The notes under the pieces: generated by a model
The model's input: only the letters and a program-made list of their open reading frames with translations
Told to the model about the DNA's origin: nothing
Databases searched by the model: none
Program-made: the position numbers and the translations under genes
In this document: positions 25,595 to 34,000 of the stretch, piece by piece
Layout: each line of letters opens with the position of its first letter
Numbering within the stretch: the first letter of the stretch is position 1
Assembly: GCA_903925975.1 (NCBI GenBank)
Contig: CAIYHG010000146.1
Coordinates: 1 to 43,767, forward strand
From: an uncultured Acidobacteriia bacterium
GTDB lineage: Bacteria; Acidobacteriota; Terriglobia; Bryobacterales; Bryobacteraceae
Direction of reading: 5' to 3'
DNA: 43,767 nucleotides

Positions 25595-26035
25595 GGCGCA
25601 AGTAACCGAAGCAGCAGGGGTTCACTCCGCCAGCGCGGGCTGAACCCCTCCATTGAGGAGCGGAAGCCCGGCTCGGCTAAGGAGCCATTCGCAAGAATCG
25701 ACGAACGGCGACGATGCGCATTGGCGCCGGGTCTCGCGGCAGCGCCGCTTTGGCCCGTCACGGGCAAGCTAAAGCATGCCCCACCAACGAGATCCGCTTC
25801 TTAGGTGGGGCATGCTTTAGCCTGCCCGCACTTGCCTCTTCGGCGAAGCCGGGAGGCAAGAGTACGCGTACCGAGCTGCCCTTCCAAGTGGCTCTAAAGG
25901 GCGCCCCCCGCCCCCCACGTTCGCCGCACCCGGCTCCGGTATCCCAATCTTTTCGTTCAAGCCGGTGTCGGCTGAGAAACCGGGCCGGGACAACTGGTTC
26001 CGTTTCGTATAAGATAGAAGATTACAGGAACTTTC
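25595..26035. repeat. Intergenic patch with 24-bp inverted repeat, upstream of rplS
   Basis: No gene. Arms at 25762-25785 and 25804-25827 are inverted copies matching at 23 of 24 positions, with an 18-base spacer; the core is GGCTAAAGCATGCCCC. A third copy of 21 bases is at 30519-30539. The stretch ends with the likely rplS promoter and its Shine-Dalgarno (CAGGA). Confidence 0.65.
26008..26013 (+). promoter_or_regulatory. -10-like hexamer before rplS
   Basis: TATAAG, continuing into ATAG, lies 22 bases before the rplS ATG and upstream of AGGA. It would give rplS-rnhB an own promoter after separation from trmD. No clear -35. Confidence 0.35.
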
Positions 26036-26383
26036 ATGCAGAACGCGTTGTTGAACAAATTCATTCAGAAGCACCTGCGGACCGACATCCCCGAATTCCG
26101 CCCCGGCGACACGATTCGCGTACACGTGAAGATCAAAGAAGGCGACAAAGAACGCCTTCAGGCCTTTGAAGGCACGTTGATCGCGCGCAATAACACCGGC
26201 ATGGGCGAGACGATCACGGTCCGCAAGATCAGCTTCAGCCAGGGCGTAGAGCGCATCTTCCCCTTGCACGCCAAAGTGGTGGACCACATCGATATAGTAC
26301 GGACTGGCCGCGTTCGCCGCGCCAAGCTCTACTATCTGCGCGGCTTGAAGGGCAAGGCCGCTCGCCTTCGCGAACGCCAGTAA
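26036..26383 (+). CDS. rplS: 50S ribosomal protein L19
   Basis: 115 residues at the 30S/50S interface. [44 protein letters not shown] and [20 protein letters not shown] are characteristic. The C-terminal basic [15 protein letters not shown] is normal. In most bacteria this gene directly follows trmD; here 3.3 kb separates them. rnhB follows after 15 bases. Confidence 0.98.
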   Translation: MQNALLNKFIQKHLRTDIPEFRPGDTIRVHVKIKEGDKERLQAFEGTLIARNNTGMGETITVRKISFSQGVERIFPLHAKVVDHIDIVRTGRVRRAKLYYLRGLKGKAARLRERQ

Positions 26384-26398
26384 GCGCCAGGCCCCTCC

Positions 26399-27082
26399 AT
26401 GCGACCCGAACCCGCGGGCGCCAAGTTCCGGTGTGAAGCTACGCTGGAGCGAGAACTGCGCGCGCGGGGGTTTCACCATGTCGCCGGCGCCGACGAAGTG
26501 GGCCGGGGGGCGCTGTTCGGCCCGGTGTTCGCTGCCGCGGTGATTCTCTCCCCCGACCGGCCGGTGCGCGGGCTGAACGACAGCAAGTTGCTCGACCCCG
26601 GCAGGCGGGAAACGCTTGCGGCCCGCATCCAGGAACGCGCCGTCGCCTGGGCGGTAGCGGCCGTGGACGCGGCTTCAATCGACAGCATGAATATCTATCA
26701 GGCTTCGAGGATGGCGATGCGGCTGGCCGTGAGCCGGCTCAACCCGGCGCCGGATTTCCTGCTGGTGGACGCGGTGGCTCTCGATGTTCTCATGCCGCAG
26801 ACGGCGCTAATCAAGGGCGATGCGCGGTGCCATGCGATCGCGGCCGCATCGATCATTGCCAAGGTGCAGCGGGACGCCTGCATGCGGGTATGGCACGAAG
26901 TCTTCCCGGAATACGGCCTGGCCGAGCACAAGGGTTATGCCACGCCGGAACACCTTCGCGCGCTGGCGCAGCACGGCCCCTCTCCGCTACACCGGCTGAG
27001 CTTTGAACCCGTGCGGGAATGTTCCCTGTTCCCCTTAACTTACACTCCTCAAATGGATCTGTTTCAGGCGGCGGCTCAGTGA
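26399..27082 (+). CDS. rnhB: Ribonuclease HII
   Basis: Cleaves the RNA strand of RNA-DNA hybrids and excises misincorporated ribonucleotides. GADEVGRGALFGPVFAAAVIL (about residues 30-50) contains the Asp-Glu active-site pair; FLLVDAVAL and KGDARCHAIAAASIIAKVQRD hold the next acidic and basic positions, with VWHEVFPEYGLAEHKGYATPEHL at the C-terminal side. 227 residues. Its stop overlaps the GTG of the next gene by four bases. Confidence 0.95.
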   Translation: MRPEPAGAKFRCEATLERELRARGFHHVAGADEVGRGALFGPVFAAAVILSPDRPVRGLNDSKLLDPGRRETLAARIQERAVAWAVAAVDAASIDSMNIYQASRMAMRLAVSRLNPAPDFLLVDAVALDVLMPQTALIKGDARCHAIAAASIIAKVQRDACMRVWHEVFPEYGLAEHKGYATPEHLRALAQHGPSPLHRLSFEPVRECSLFPLTYTPQMDLFQAAAQ

Positions 27083-27393
27083 CTCCCACTGATCCCCAAG
27101 CCGGAGCCGTTACCCCGCCCGCGCCCGAGGCGCCGGCGCCGGCCTTACCGGTTTACCGGTGGTACCACAAGATGTGCGCCATCCTGTTCGCCACTTTCTG
27201 CCTGGAGGTGGGCTTCTTCCTGCTCTGCTTTCCATGGACCTCATATGCCGCTGATTTCGCGGCCTTCCGGCCGGGGTGGCGGGCGTACTGGGACAATCCA
27301 TTTATCCGCGGCGGAATCAGCGGCCTCGGAGTGATCAATCTATACATCTCCCTGATCGAAATCCTGCGGCTGCGGCGATTCGCAAAACGCTGA
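27079..27393 (+). CDS. Small two-helix membrane protein, unknown
   Basis: 104 residues, not recognised. A Pro/Ala-rich N-terminus is followed by a membrane helix (MCAILFATFCLEVGFFLLCF), a loop with RPGWRAYWDNPFIRGGISGL, and a second helix (GVINLYISLIEILRL). The GTG at 27079 overlaps the rnhB stop (GTGA); an ATG at 27019 lies inside rnhB. Its position as a rider on rnhB suggests shared transcription rather than shared function. Confidence 0.75.
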   Translation: MTPTDPQAGAVTPPAPEAPAPALPVYRWYHKMCAILFATFCLEVGFFLLCFPWTSYAADFAAFRPGWRAYWDNPFIRGGISGLGVINLYISLIEILRLRRFAKR

Positions 27394-27455
27394 AATTGCG
27401 CTTGATAGCGCAAAGCGTTCGGCGCGGCGCCAAGCCGGATGCAACCGTAAGCGGA

Positions 27456-27461
27456 TATAAT
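27456..27461 (+). promoter_or_regulatory. -10 consensus before the haem operon
   Basis: Perfect TATAAT 31 bases upstream of the ccsA/hemX ATG. No -35 consensus at 16-18 bases. Candidate promoter of the 27.5-32.7 kb operon. Confidence 0.45.
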
Positions 27462-27492
27462 GTATCTTTAGACTCAGAGCCCGCCGCATCCC

Positions 27493-28314
27493 ATGGCTGA
27501 AATGAGCGTTATCTGGCTGCGCGTAGCCGCGGGGTTGTACTCCCTCGGTTTGCTGCACGCCATTCTCACGTTGGTACGCCGGCGTGAACACCTTTTCCGC
27601 GTCGCCTTGACCGCCTTCGCGTTGGGGACGATCTTCCATTTCGTTTCCATCGTGGAAGAAGGCACGGTGAAGGGCCGCTGCCCGATCACCAACTTCTACG
27701 AAACGCTCTCAATGTGCGCGTTCCTCATGGCGGTGATCTACCTGGCTGTGCACTGGCGCTACAAGACGCCGAGCCTCAGCGTATTCCTGTTTCCGCTGGT
27801 GTTTGTGATGGCGCTGGTGGCTACCCTCGGCAATCCGGTGAGCGCGTGGTCTAGCCCGGTGGTCCGCAACACATGGCTGACCGTGCACATCGTTCTGGTG
27901 CTGCTGGGGTACGCCGCTCTGGCGTTCGCGGGCGTGGGCTCGATGCTCTACCTGTTTCAGGAACGCGAACTGAAGACGAAGAAGCCGCGAAAGATGTACT
28001 ACCGCCTCCCGGCGCTGGGCGCGCTGGACGACCTGATCTCGAAGACCTTGGCGGTCGGCTTCGTTTTGATTACGCTGGCCGTGATCGCCGGCACGACCTG
28101 GGCATTCATCGAACTGAAAGCCGATTGGATACGCCAGCCGAAGATCGCGATTTCTTTCTTGACCTGGGGCGTCTATCTGGCGCTGGTTTGTCTGCGTGTG
28201 ACGGTAGGGTTGCGGGGACGCAAAGCCGCGGTCATGACGGTCATACTGATTGGATTCTCCGCACTGACCTGGGCCGCGCACGCGCGTCTGGGAGCGATAC
28301 TGCTGAAACAATGA
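27493..28314 (+). CDS. ccsA: CcsA/HemX-type integral membrane protein
   Basis: 273 residues, about eight membrane helices. CPITNFYETLSMCAFLMAVIY and the conserved His in VHIVLVLLGYAALAFAG are shared by cytochrome c assembly CcsA and the related HemX. The tryptophan-rich WWD haem-handling motif of full CcsA is not seen, so the HemX side of the family is more likely; HemX controls HemA levels in Bacillus. Immediately downstream hemA overlaps by four bases, consistent with that role. A second ATG three codons later (27502) is possible. Confidence 0.85.
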   Translation: MAEMSVIWLRVAAGLYSLGLLHAILTLVRRREHLFRVALTAFALGTIFHFVSIVEEGTVKGRCPITNFYETLSMCAFLMAVIYLAVHWRYKTPSLSVFLFPLVFVMALVATLGNPVSAWSSPVVRNTWLTVHIVLVLLGYAALAFAGVGSMLYLFQERELKTKKPRKMYYRLPALGALDDLISKTLAVGFVLITLAVIAGTTWAFIELKADWIRQPKIAISFLTWGVYLALVCLRVTVGLRGRKAAVMTVILIGFSALTWAAHARLGAILLKQ

Positions 28315-29576
28315 GGTTCTTCCTCACGGGCGTAAGCCACAAGACGGCGCCGGTTGAAATCCGCGAGAGCCTGGCCTTTCGCGAGGAAAGCCTTCCCGCT
28401 GCGCTGGCGGACCTGCAATCGCGCGACGGCGTGGCCGAGGCGATGATTCTTTCCACCTGCAACCGCGTGGAGATTTCCGTTGCCACCGAGGACAACTGCA
28501 ACCCGCGGCACATCGTCGATGCCTTCCTCGCGCAGCACAAGTCCGTGGACCCGGAAAGTCTTGGAACCTGCCTCTACCGCCACGAAGGCAGACAGGCCGT
28601 CCATCACCTGTACCGCGTTGCTTCAAGCCTCGATTCCATGGTGCTGGGCGAGCCGCAGATTCTAGGCCAGCTCAAAGCCGCCTATGCCGCCGCCAGAAGT
28701 TGCGGCACGGTCTCGGGCGTTCTGGACGGCTTCGTGACGCGCGCTTTCAGCGTGGCCAAGCGCGTTCGCTCGGAAACGGGCATAGGCCAAATGGCGGTTT
28801 CGGTGAGCTACGCCGCCGTGGAATTGGCGCGCAAGATTTTCGGCTCGCTCTCGCACCGCACCATCATGATTATCGGCGCGGGCAAGATGTCGGAACTCGC
28901 GGCGAAGCATCTGCGCCGGTCGGGCGCGGCCGACGTTTACGTGACCAACCGGACGCACGAACGCGCCCTGGAGATGGCCCGGCTGTTTGAGGGAACCGCC
29001 ATCGAGTACAGCCAATTTCTCGCGTTTCTTCCCAAAGCGGATATAGTGATCGCCTCATCCGGCGCGCCGCATTACATTCTGGGCAGAGACGATATGCAGC
29101 GCGTGATCTCGGCGCGCCGCAACAAGCCGATGTTCCTCATCGATATCGCCGTTCCGAGGAATATCGACCCCGCCGTGAACGAGATCGATAACGTCTTCCT
29201 ATACGACATCGACGATCTGCAGGAAGTGGTCAACTCCAATCTGCGCGAACGCGTGAAGGAAGCGGACCATGCGGAAGCGCTGGTAGCCGAAGAGGTCGAG
29301 CGGACCATGGCGCGCCTCAAAGCCGCCGAGATCACGCCGACCATTGTGGGGATGCAGACGCAGCTTGAGCAGATACGGGCGGCGGAGTTGGACAAGATCC
29401 GGCGGAAGTACGGCCCGTTCACGCCGAAGCAGGAAGAGGCGCTCGAAGCGCTCACCCGGGGCATCGTAAACAAGATCGCGCACGGCCCGATCTCCGAGTT
29501 AAGGAACCACGCAGGCCTGCCGGAAGGGCCGCACGTCATCAAAGCCTTCCGGAAGGCATTCCACCTTCAGGATTGA
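28311..29576 (+). CDS. hemA: Glutamyl-tRNA reductase
   Basis: Reduces glutamyl-tRNA to glutamate-1-semialdehyde, the first committed step of C5 haem synthesis. 421 residues. GVSHKTAPVEIRESLAF is the N-terminus, STCNRVEI carries catalytic Cys50, SLDSMVLGEPQILGQLKAAY and GAGKMSELAAKHL are the substrate and NADPH sites, and the C-terminal dimerisation helices are present. An upstream ATG at 27873 lies within ccsA and is not used; ATG 28311 overlaps the ccsA stop (ATGA). Confidence 0.97.
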   Translation: MRFFLTGVSHKTAPVEIRESLAFREESLPAALADLQSRDGVAEAMILSTCNRVEISVATEDNCNPRHIVDAFLAQHKSVDPESLGTCLYRHEGRQAVHHLYRVASSLDSMVLGEPQILGQLKAAYAAARSCGTVSGVLDGFVTRAFSVAKRVRSETGIGQMAVSVSYAAVELARKIFGSLSHRTIMIIGAGKMSELAAKHLRRSGAADVYVTNRTHERALEMARLFEGTAIEYSQFLAFLPKADIVIASSGAPHYILGRDDMQRVISARRNKPMFLIDIAVPRNIDPAVNEIDNVFLYDIDDLQEVVNSNLRERVKEADHAEALVAEEVERTMARLKAAEITPTIVGMQTQLEQIRAAELDKIRRKYGPFTPKQEEALEALTRGIVNKIAHGPISELRNHAGLPEGPHVIKAFRKAFHLQD

Positions 29577-29577
29577 C

Positions 29578-30492
29578 ATGCTAGTCATTGCATCACGAGG
29601 TTCGCAGCTCGCGCTGTGGCAGGCCCGGTGGGTATCGGCCCGGCTCACGGCCATGGGGCACGAATGCCGCATCGAGATCATTAAGACCACGGGCGACAAG
29701 ATCACCGACGTTCCACTAGCCAAAGTGGGGACCAAGGGGCTGTTCACGAAGGAGATCGAGGAAGCGCTGCTCGACCTGCGGGCCGACCTGGCTGTTCACA
29801 GCCTCAAAGACCTGCCGACGGAACTGCCCGAGGGCCTCACGCTGGCCGCCGTACCGGAACGCGAAGACCCGCGGGACGCTCTCATAGGCAAGCGGCTTTC
29901 CGAACTTCCGCAGGGCGCCAAAGTGGGCACAAGCTCGCTGCGCCGCGCCGCGCAGCTTCGCCATCTGCGGCCCGATCTCAATATCGAATCCGTGCGGGGC
30001 AATCTGGATACGCGCCTGCGCAAACTGGACGAAGGCCAGTACGACGCGATCCTGCTGGCCGCCGCCGGCCTGAAGCGACTGGGCTGGGCAGACCGCATCG
30101 CCGAAACGCTGCCCGTGGATACGATGTGCTCGGCCGTGGGCCAGGGCGCGCTAGCTATAGAGACGCGCCTCGAAGGGGCCGGCTTCCATGCCTGCCGCAC
30201 TCTCGATCACCCCGCGACGCACGCCGCCGTGGATGCCGAGCGTGGCGTGTTGCTCGCGCTCGGAGGCGGATGCCAGGTTCCGATTGGGGCGCATGCCTCT
30301 GTGAGCTATGGCCGCCTGCGCGTGACGGCGATCGTGGCGTCGCCCGATGGCTCGGAAGTGGTGCGCGGCGAAAGTGAAGGCCCGGTGGCCGACGCCGCCG
30401 AGATCGGCCGCGACTTGGGCCAAGATCTGCTACAGCGCGGCGCTCGGGCGATACTGGAAGCGGTATATCAGAGTGAGCAGGCTGCGGGCTGA
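29578..30492 (+). CDS. hemC: Porphobilinogen deaminase (hydroxymethylbilane synthase)
   Basis: Joins four porphobilinogens into hydroxymethylbilane. 304 residues. IASRGSQLALWQARWV, KIEVIKT-like IEIIKTTGDK, VHSLKDLPTELPEGL and GTSSLRRAAQLRHLRPDL are family motifs; Cys232 in ALGGGCQVPIGAHA binds the dipyrromethane cofactor. It begins one base after the hemA stop. Confidence 0.97.
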   Translation: MLVIASRGSQLALWQARWVSARLTAMGHECRIEIIKTTGDKITDVPLAKVGTKGLFTKEIEEALLDLRADLAVHSLKDLPTELPEGLTLAAVPEREDPRDALIGKRLSELPQGAKVGTSSLRRAAQLRHLRPDLNIESVRGNLDTRLRKLDEGQYDAILLAAAGLKRLGWADRIAETLPVDTMCSAVGQGALAIETRLEGAGFHACRTLDHPATHAAVDAERGVLLALGGGCQVPIGAHASVSYGRLRVTAIVASPDGSEVVRGESEGPVADAAEIGRDLGQDLLQRGARAILEAVYQSEQAAG

Positions 30493-30518
30493 ATGCGATC
30501 CGGGAATGGGCGAATTGT

Positions 30519-30539
30519 GGGCAGGCTAAAGCATGCCCC
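30519..30539 (+). repeat. Single copy of the GGCTAAAGCATGCCCC repeat
   Basis: 21 bases identical to the reverse complement of 25807-25827, in the gap between hemC and cobA-hemD. Only one arm is present here, so no hairpin is formed. Confidence 0.6.
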
Positions 30540-30548
30540 GCTAACGTC

Positions 30549-32057
30549 ATGAGTAAGGTCTATCTGGTTGGAGCCGGGCCGGGTGATCCGGAGTTGATCA
30601 CTCTCAAGGGCCGGCGCGCGCTCGAGCGCGCGGACGTGGTGTTCTTCGATCACTTGGCGAACGTCGCCCTGCTCGACCTGGCGCCGCCTGGAGCGGAACG
30701 AATCTACGTCGGCAAGAAACGCGCCGACCACGCCCTCTCACAGCCGGAAATCTGCGAGGCGCTGATCGAGCGCGCACGGCGCGGACAATGCGTGGTGCGC
30801 CTCAAGGGCGGCGACCCGTTCATCTTCGGACGCGGCGGTGAGGAAGCCGAAGCCCTGGCAGAGGCGGGCCTCGAATTCGAAATCGTGCCCGGAGTGACGA
30901 CGCCGCTGGGTATAGCCGCCTATACCGGAGTGCCGCTCACGCACCGCAAGCATTCCTCGGCGGTGACGTTTATCAGCGGCCACGACGTGGCCGGCATCGA
31001 TTGGGCGCACGCCGCGGCCGCGGATACGCTGGTGGTATTCATGGGCCTCACGGCCTTCCCTCAAATCGCGCACGCACTGATTGCGCAGGGCCGCGGGGCG
31101 GATACCCCCGCGATTGCGGTGCGCTGGGCCACGCGCCCATCCCAGCAAACGGTAGCGGGGACCTTGGGCGATCTGCCCGGACTGGTCGCGGCGGCCGGCA
31201 TGAAACCGCCGGCGACCTTCATCGTGGGTGAAGTAGCGCGCTTGCACTCCAAGCTCGATTGGTACGGGCGGCTCCCGCTCTCGGGCAAACGCATTGTGGT
31301 GACGCGCGCCAAAGGGCAGGCCGACGCGCTCGCCTCGCGCCTGCGCGACCTGGGCGCCGACGCCATTGAGATGCCCGCTATCGAGATCCGTCCCTCAGAG
31401 GACTATGTGCCGCTCGACCGCGCCATCGCGGAACTCAGAACCTACGACTGGCTGATCTTTACGAGCGCCAACGGCGTGCGATTCTTCCTCGATCGCCTGG
31501 ACCGTTCGGCCACGGATCTGCGCGCTTTGCGCGCCCGGATATGCGCCATTGGGCCCGCAACGCGGGCGGCAGTCGAAGCGCTCCACTTGAAGGTCGATCT
31601 GATGGGCCGGGAGTACGTCGCCGAAGGTCTGCTGGCTGCGCTGGCGCCGTTTGACCTCTCGGGCAAGCGCGTGCTGCTGCCGCGCGCCGCGGTGGCGCGC
31701 GATCTGGTTCCCGTGGAGCTTGTGAAGCGCGGCGCGCGAGTGGATGTTGTGGAGGCGTACAGAACGGTAGCCCCGGAAGGCGCTGCCGAACAGGCGCGCG
31801 CGCTGTTCTGCTCCGGCGCCAAACCCGACTACATCACGTTCACCAGCGCCTCAACCGTGCGGAACGTTTTCGATATCACCGGGGCGGAAGCCCTGCGCGG
31901 AGTGAAGGCCATCTCGATAGGCCCGGTGACTTCGGGCGCCGCGCGCGACTTGGGAATCGAGATCGCCGCCGAAGCTTCGGTCTTTACGATCGATGGCGTT
32001 GTGGAAGCGGCGCTGCGGATACGCGAATTGGAGAGGACCCCCAACCCATCGGCATGA
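30549..32057 (+). CDS. cobA-hemD: Fused uroporphyrinogen-III C-methyltransferase / uroporphyrinogen-III synthase
   Basis: 502 residues. Residues 1-240 are the SAM-dependent methyltransferase (SUMT): VYLVGAGPGDPELITLKGRR, VRLKGGDPFIFGRGGEEAEA and PGVTTPLGIAAYTGVPLTHR. From about 245, LSGKRIVVTRAKGQADALAS starts the HemD two-domain fold, ending near GVVEAALRIRE; HemD cyclises hydroxymethylbilane to uroporphyrinogen III. The fusion channels the product either to haem or, via methylation, to sirohaem/cobalamin. Such fusions are known in several phyla. The ATG at 30549 has no strong Shine-Dalgarno; a palindromic repeat copy lies just upstream. Confidence 0.95.
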   Translation: MSKVYLVGAGPGDPELITLKGRRALERADVVFFDHLANVALLDLAPPGAERIYVGKKRADHALSQPEICEALIERARRGQCVVRLKGGDPFIFGRGGEEAEALAEAGLEFEIVPGVTTPLGIAAYTGVPLTHRKHSSAVTFISGHDVAGIDWAHAAAADTLVVFMGLTAFPQIAHALIAQGRGADTPAIAVRWATRPSQQTVAGTLGDLPGLVAAAGMKPPATFIVGEVARLHSKLDWYGRLPLSGKRIVVTRAKGQADALASRLRDLGADAIEMPAIEIRPSEDYVPLDRAIAELRTYDWLIFTSANGVRFFLDRLDRSATDLRALRARICAIGPATRAAVEALHLKVDLMGREYVAEGLLAALAPFDLSGKRVLLPRAAVARDLVPVELVKRGARVDVVEAYRTVAPEGAAEQARALFCSGAKPDYITFTSASTVRNVFDITGAEALRGVKAISIGPVTSGAARDLGIEIAAEASVFTIDGVVEAALRIRELERTPNPSA

Positions 32058-32677
32058 AGCCCCATATCATCGGTATCGCCGGACCGTCCAGTTCCGGAAA
32101 GACATCGCTGGCAAGCAGGCTGGCGCAACAACTGAACGGCGCGGCGATCGTTTCGCTGGATTCATATTACAGGGAGTTGAGCGAACTGCCTCTCGAAGAA
32201 CGCGCCAAGACCAATTTCGATCATCCCGACGCGTTGGAGTGGGAAATACTGAGCCGGCACCTGGCGGCGATGGCAAGCGGGAAGGCCTTTGACGAGCCTG
32301 TGTATTCGTTCGCGCACCACACGCGGACGGGCGAAACGAGACGGATCGAACCGGCCGAGTTTATGATCGTCGAAGGGCTGTTCGTACTATATTGGCCCGA
32401 ATTGCGGTCCCTGCTCGAAACGAAGATCTACGTGCGAACCGACCTGGACGTTTGCTTCCGCCGGCGGCTTGCGCGCGACGTCGCCGAGCGCGGCAGGACT
32501 CCGGAATCGGTCTACGCAATGTACGAACGGACGGTCCGCCCCGGCGCGGAGGCGTTCGTGTGCCCCACGGCGGAGCACGCGGATCTCATCGTATCCGGCG
32601 AGGAGCCTTTCGAACAAACCGTGCCGGCCGCGCTGGCTGTGATTCGGAAGGCAGCAGCTGCCACAGGCGTTAGGTAG
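32054..32677 (+). CDS. udk: Uridine kinase
   Basis: Phosphorylates uridine/cytidine in pyrimidine salvage. 207 residues. The P-loop is GIAGPSSSGKTSLASRLAQQ (residues 6-25), VSLDSYYRELSELP follows as the substrate site, and FMIVEGLFVLYWPELR is the Walker-B region. VRTDLDVCFRRRLARDVAERGRT is the lid. The ATG overlaps the cobA-hemD stop by four bases, so it rides in the haem operon. Its stop is four bases from a convergent gene. Confidence 0.93.
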   Translation: MKPHIIGIAGPSSSGKTSLASRLAQQLNGAAIVSLDSYYRELSELPLEERAKTNFDHPDALEWEILSRHLAAMASGKAFDEPVYSFAHHTRTGETRRIEPAEFMIVEGLFVLYWPELRSLLETKIYVRTDLDVCFRRRLARDVAERGRTPESVYAMYERTVRPGAEAFVCPTAEHADLIVSGEEPFEQTVPAALAVIRKAAAATGVR

Positions 32678-32681
32678 AAGG

Positions 32682-32957
32682 CTACTTCGTCAGGCGGTTG
32701 ATCAAGAGCCCCGCCGCGAAAGTGATGCCGAACCATCCACCCACATTAAGAATGAAGCCGACCGGCGGCGCCGCGGCTACGATGCGCGGACCCGCCCACA
32801 GCGCGCCGGCGCCAATCACAGCCAGCAGGACAGGCTGCCGTATCGGATTAGCAGAACCGGCGTTTGCTTTGGGGCGGACTCCGGTGACAAAATCATAGCC
32901 GCAATCGCAATCGGATGAGACCGGCGGGGAAATCAAGCCGCATTTTGGGCACTCCAT
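32682..32957 (-). CDS. Small zinc-ribbon membrane protein
   Basis: 91 residues, not recognised as a named family. MECPKCGLISPPVSSDCDCG has four Cys (3, 6, 17, 19) able to hold zinc, followed by a linker and two membrane helices (PVLLAVIGAGALWAGPRIVA and GFILNVGGWFGITFAAGLLI). GGAGG eight bases before the ATG is a good ribosome site. It converges on udk with a 4-base gap; the 86 bases separating it from the VWA gene hold nothing recognisable. Confidence 0.75.
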   Translation of the reverse strand: MECPKCGLISPPVSSDCDCGYDFVTGVRPKANAGSANPIRQPVLLAVIGAGALWAGPRIVAAAPPVGFILNVGGWFGITFAAGLLINRLTK

Positions 32958-33043
32958 TAAGGCGCCTCCGCTGCTGCTGAAAATTCGGGTCCGAAGATCT
33001 GTTTTACCACCAGCGCGCCCTCGCCGGTAAGCCCCGGCGCCGG

Positions 33044-33952
33044 TTAGCGCCCAGCCGCGATGTAGCCTCCGCGCGCCGCAACGCGCAAACGCCCGGAAGC
33101 CGCGGGCGCGACAACCTCCACCTTCAGCTTGTGGAAACGGTCCTTCGTATCCTGCGACGCTGCCGGGGAAAAACCCAGCAGGTAGCCGGCCCGGAGTTGC
33201 TGCGCGATTGCGGCAACGCCATCCGGGATTCGGTCGGAGGCGATCACTACTGCCCGTCCTCCCGTCTGCTCCACCAGGAACCGTATCGCGGGGACGCCCT
33301 GGGCCTGCTCTTCCCTCGGAATGAAGCGAAACCTGTCCTCCTGCGCCACGACGAGTACGGCATACAGTGCGACGCCCGCATCGCGCACCACATTCACGAT
33401 CTCTGGCTGCGAATAGAGGCTGTTATTGTCCCCGCCATCGGTGATCAGCACCAGTGCCTTCGCGGGATTCTGCGAATACTGGATCTCATGGATCGCGAGC
33501 AACAGTGCGTCCAATAGCGCAGTTTGGCCCCTCGGCGAAGCGTAGATGAGTTGCGAGAAGTCGGTGGGCCGGCGAGTCAACGGCATGCGCACCTGCGGTT
33601 TGTCCTGAAACGTGATCAATAAGAACTCGTCTTCAGGATTCCGGGATCGCCACAACGGCCCGAGGTGCGCCAGAGGCCGGGAGGAGAGCATGCTTCCGCT
33701 CAGGTCAGCCACCACGCCCAACGTCAGAGGCGCATCCCCTGTCTGAAAGAACTCGACCTTCTGTTCGTTTCCCCCATCGAATATGCGAAAGTTCACTTTC
33801 GTCAGCCCGGAAACGGTGTGGTTCGACTTGTCGAATACCGTCACCCGTATGAGTATCGGCGGAATTCCGCGGTCAGGCGCTGCCGCATCCTGAGCGGCCG
33901 CAAGCAGATTCAAAGCGGGCAGCGCCGCGATTGCGAACCAACGAGCGCGCAT
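33044..33952 (-). CDS. Exported VWA-domain protein, acidobacterial type
   Basis: 302 residues. The signal peptide is about residues 1-20 (ending AAAQ). An N-terminal beta-domain contains VTVFDKSNHTVSGLTKVNFR, and the VWA domain starts LGVVADLSGSMLSSRP with the MIDAS DxSxS motif (Asp-Leu-Ser-Gly-Ser), followed by VLITDGGDNNSLYSQPEI with the further metal residues. It matches the VWFA-related family found in many copies in Acidobacteria. A -10-like TACAAT (33971-33966, minus strand) is 13 bases before the start. Tandem paralogue of the next gene. Ligand unknown. Confidence 0.88.
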   Translation of the reverse strand: MRARWFAIAALPALNLLAAAQDAAAPDRGIPPILIRVTVFDKSNHTVSGLTKVNFRIFDGGNEQKVEFFQTGDAPLTLGVVADLSGSMLSSRPLAHLGPLWRSRNPEDEFLLITFQDKPQVRMPLTRRPTDFSQLIYASPRGQTALLDALLLAIHEIQYSQNPAKALVLITDGGDNNSLYSQPEIVNVVRDAGVALYAVLVVAQEDRFRFIPREEQAQGVPAIRFLVEQTGGRAVVIASDRIPDGVAAIAQQLRAGYLLGFSPAASQDTKDRFHKLKVEVVAPAASGRLRVAARGGYIAAGR

Positions 33953-34000
33953 GCGTTCCAGAGTATTGTAGCGAGTACGTCGGCCCGCGGCTACGCCCGG

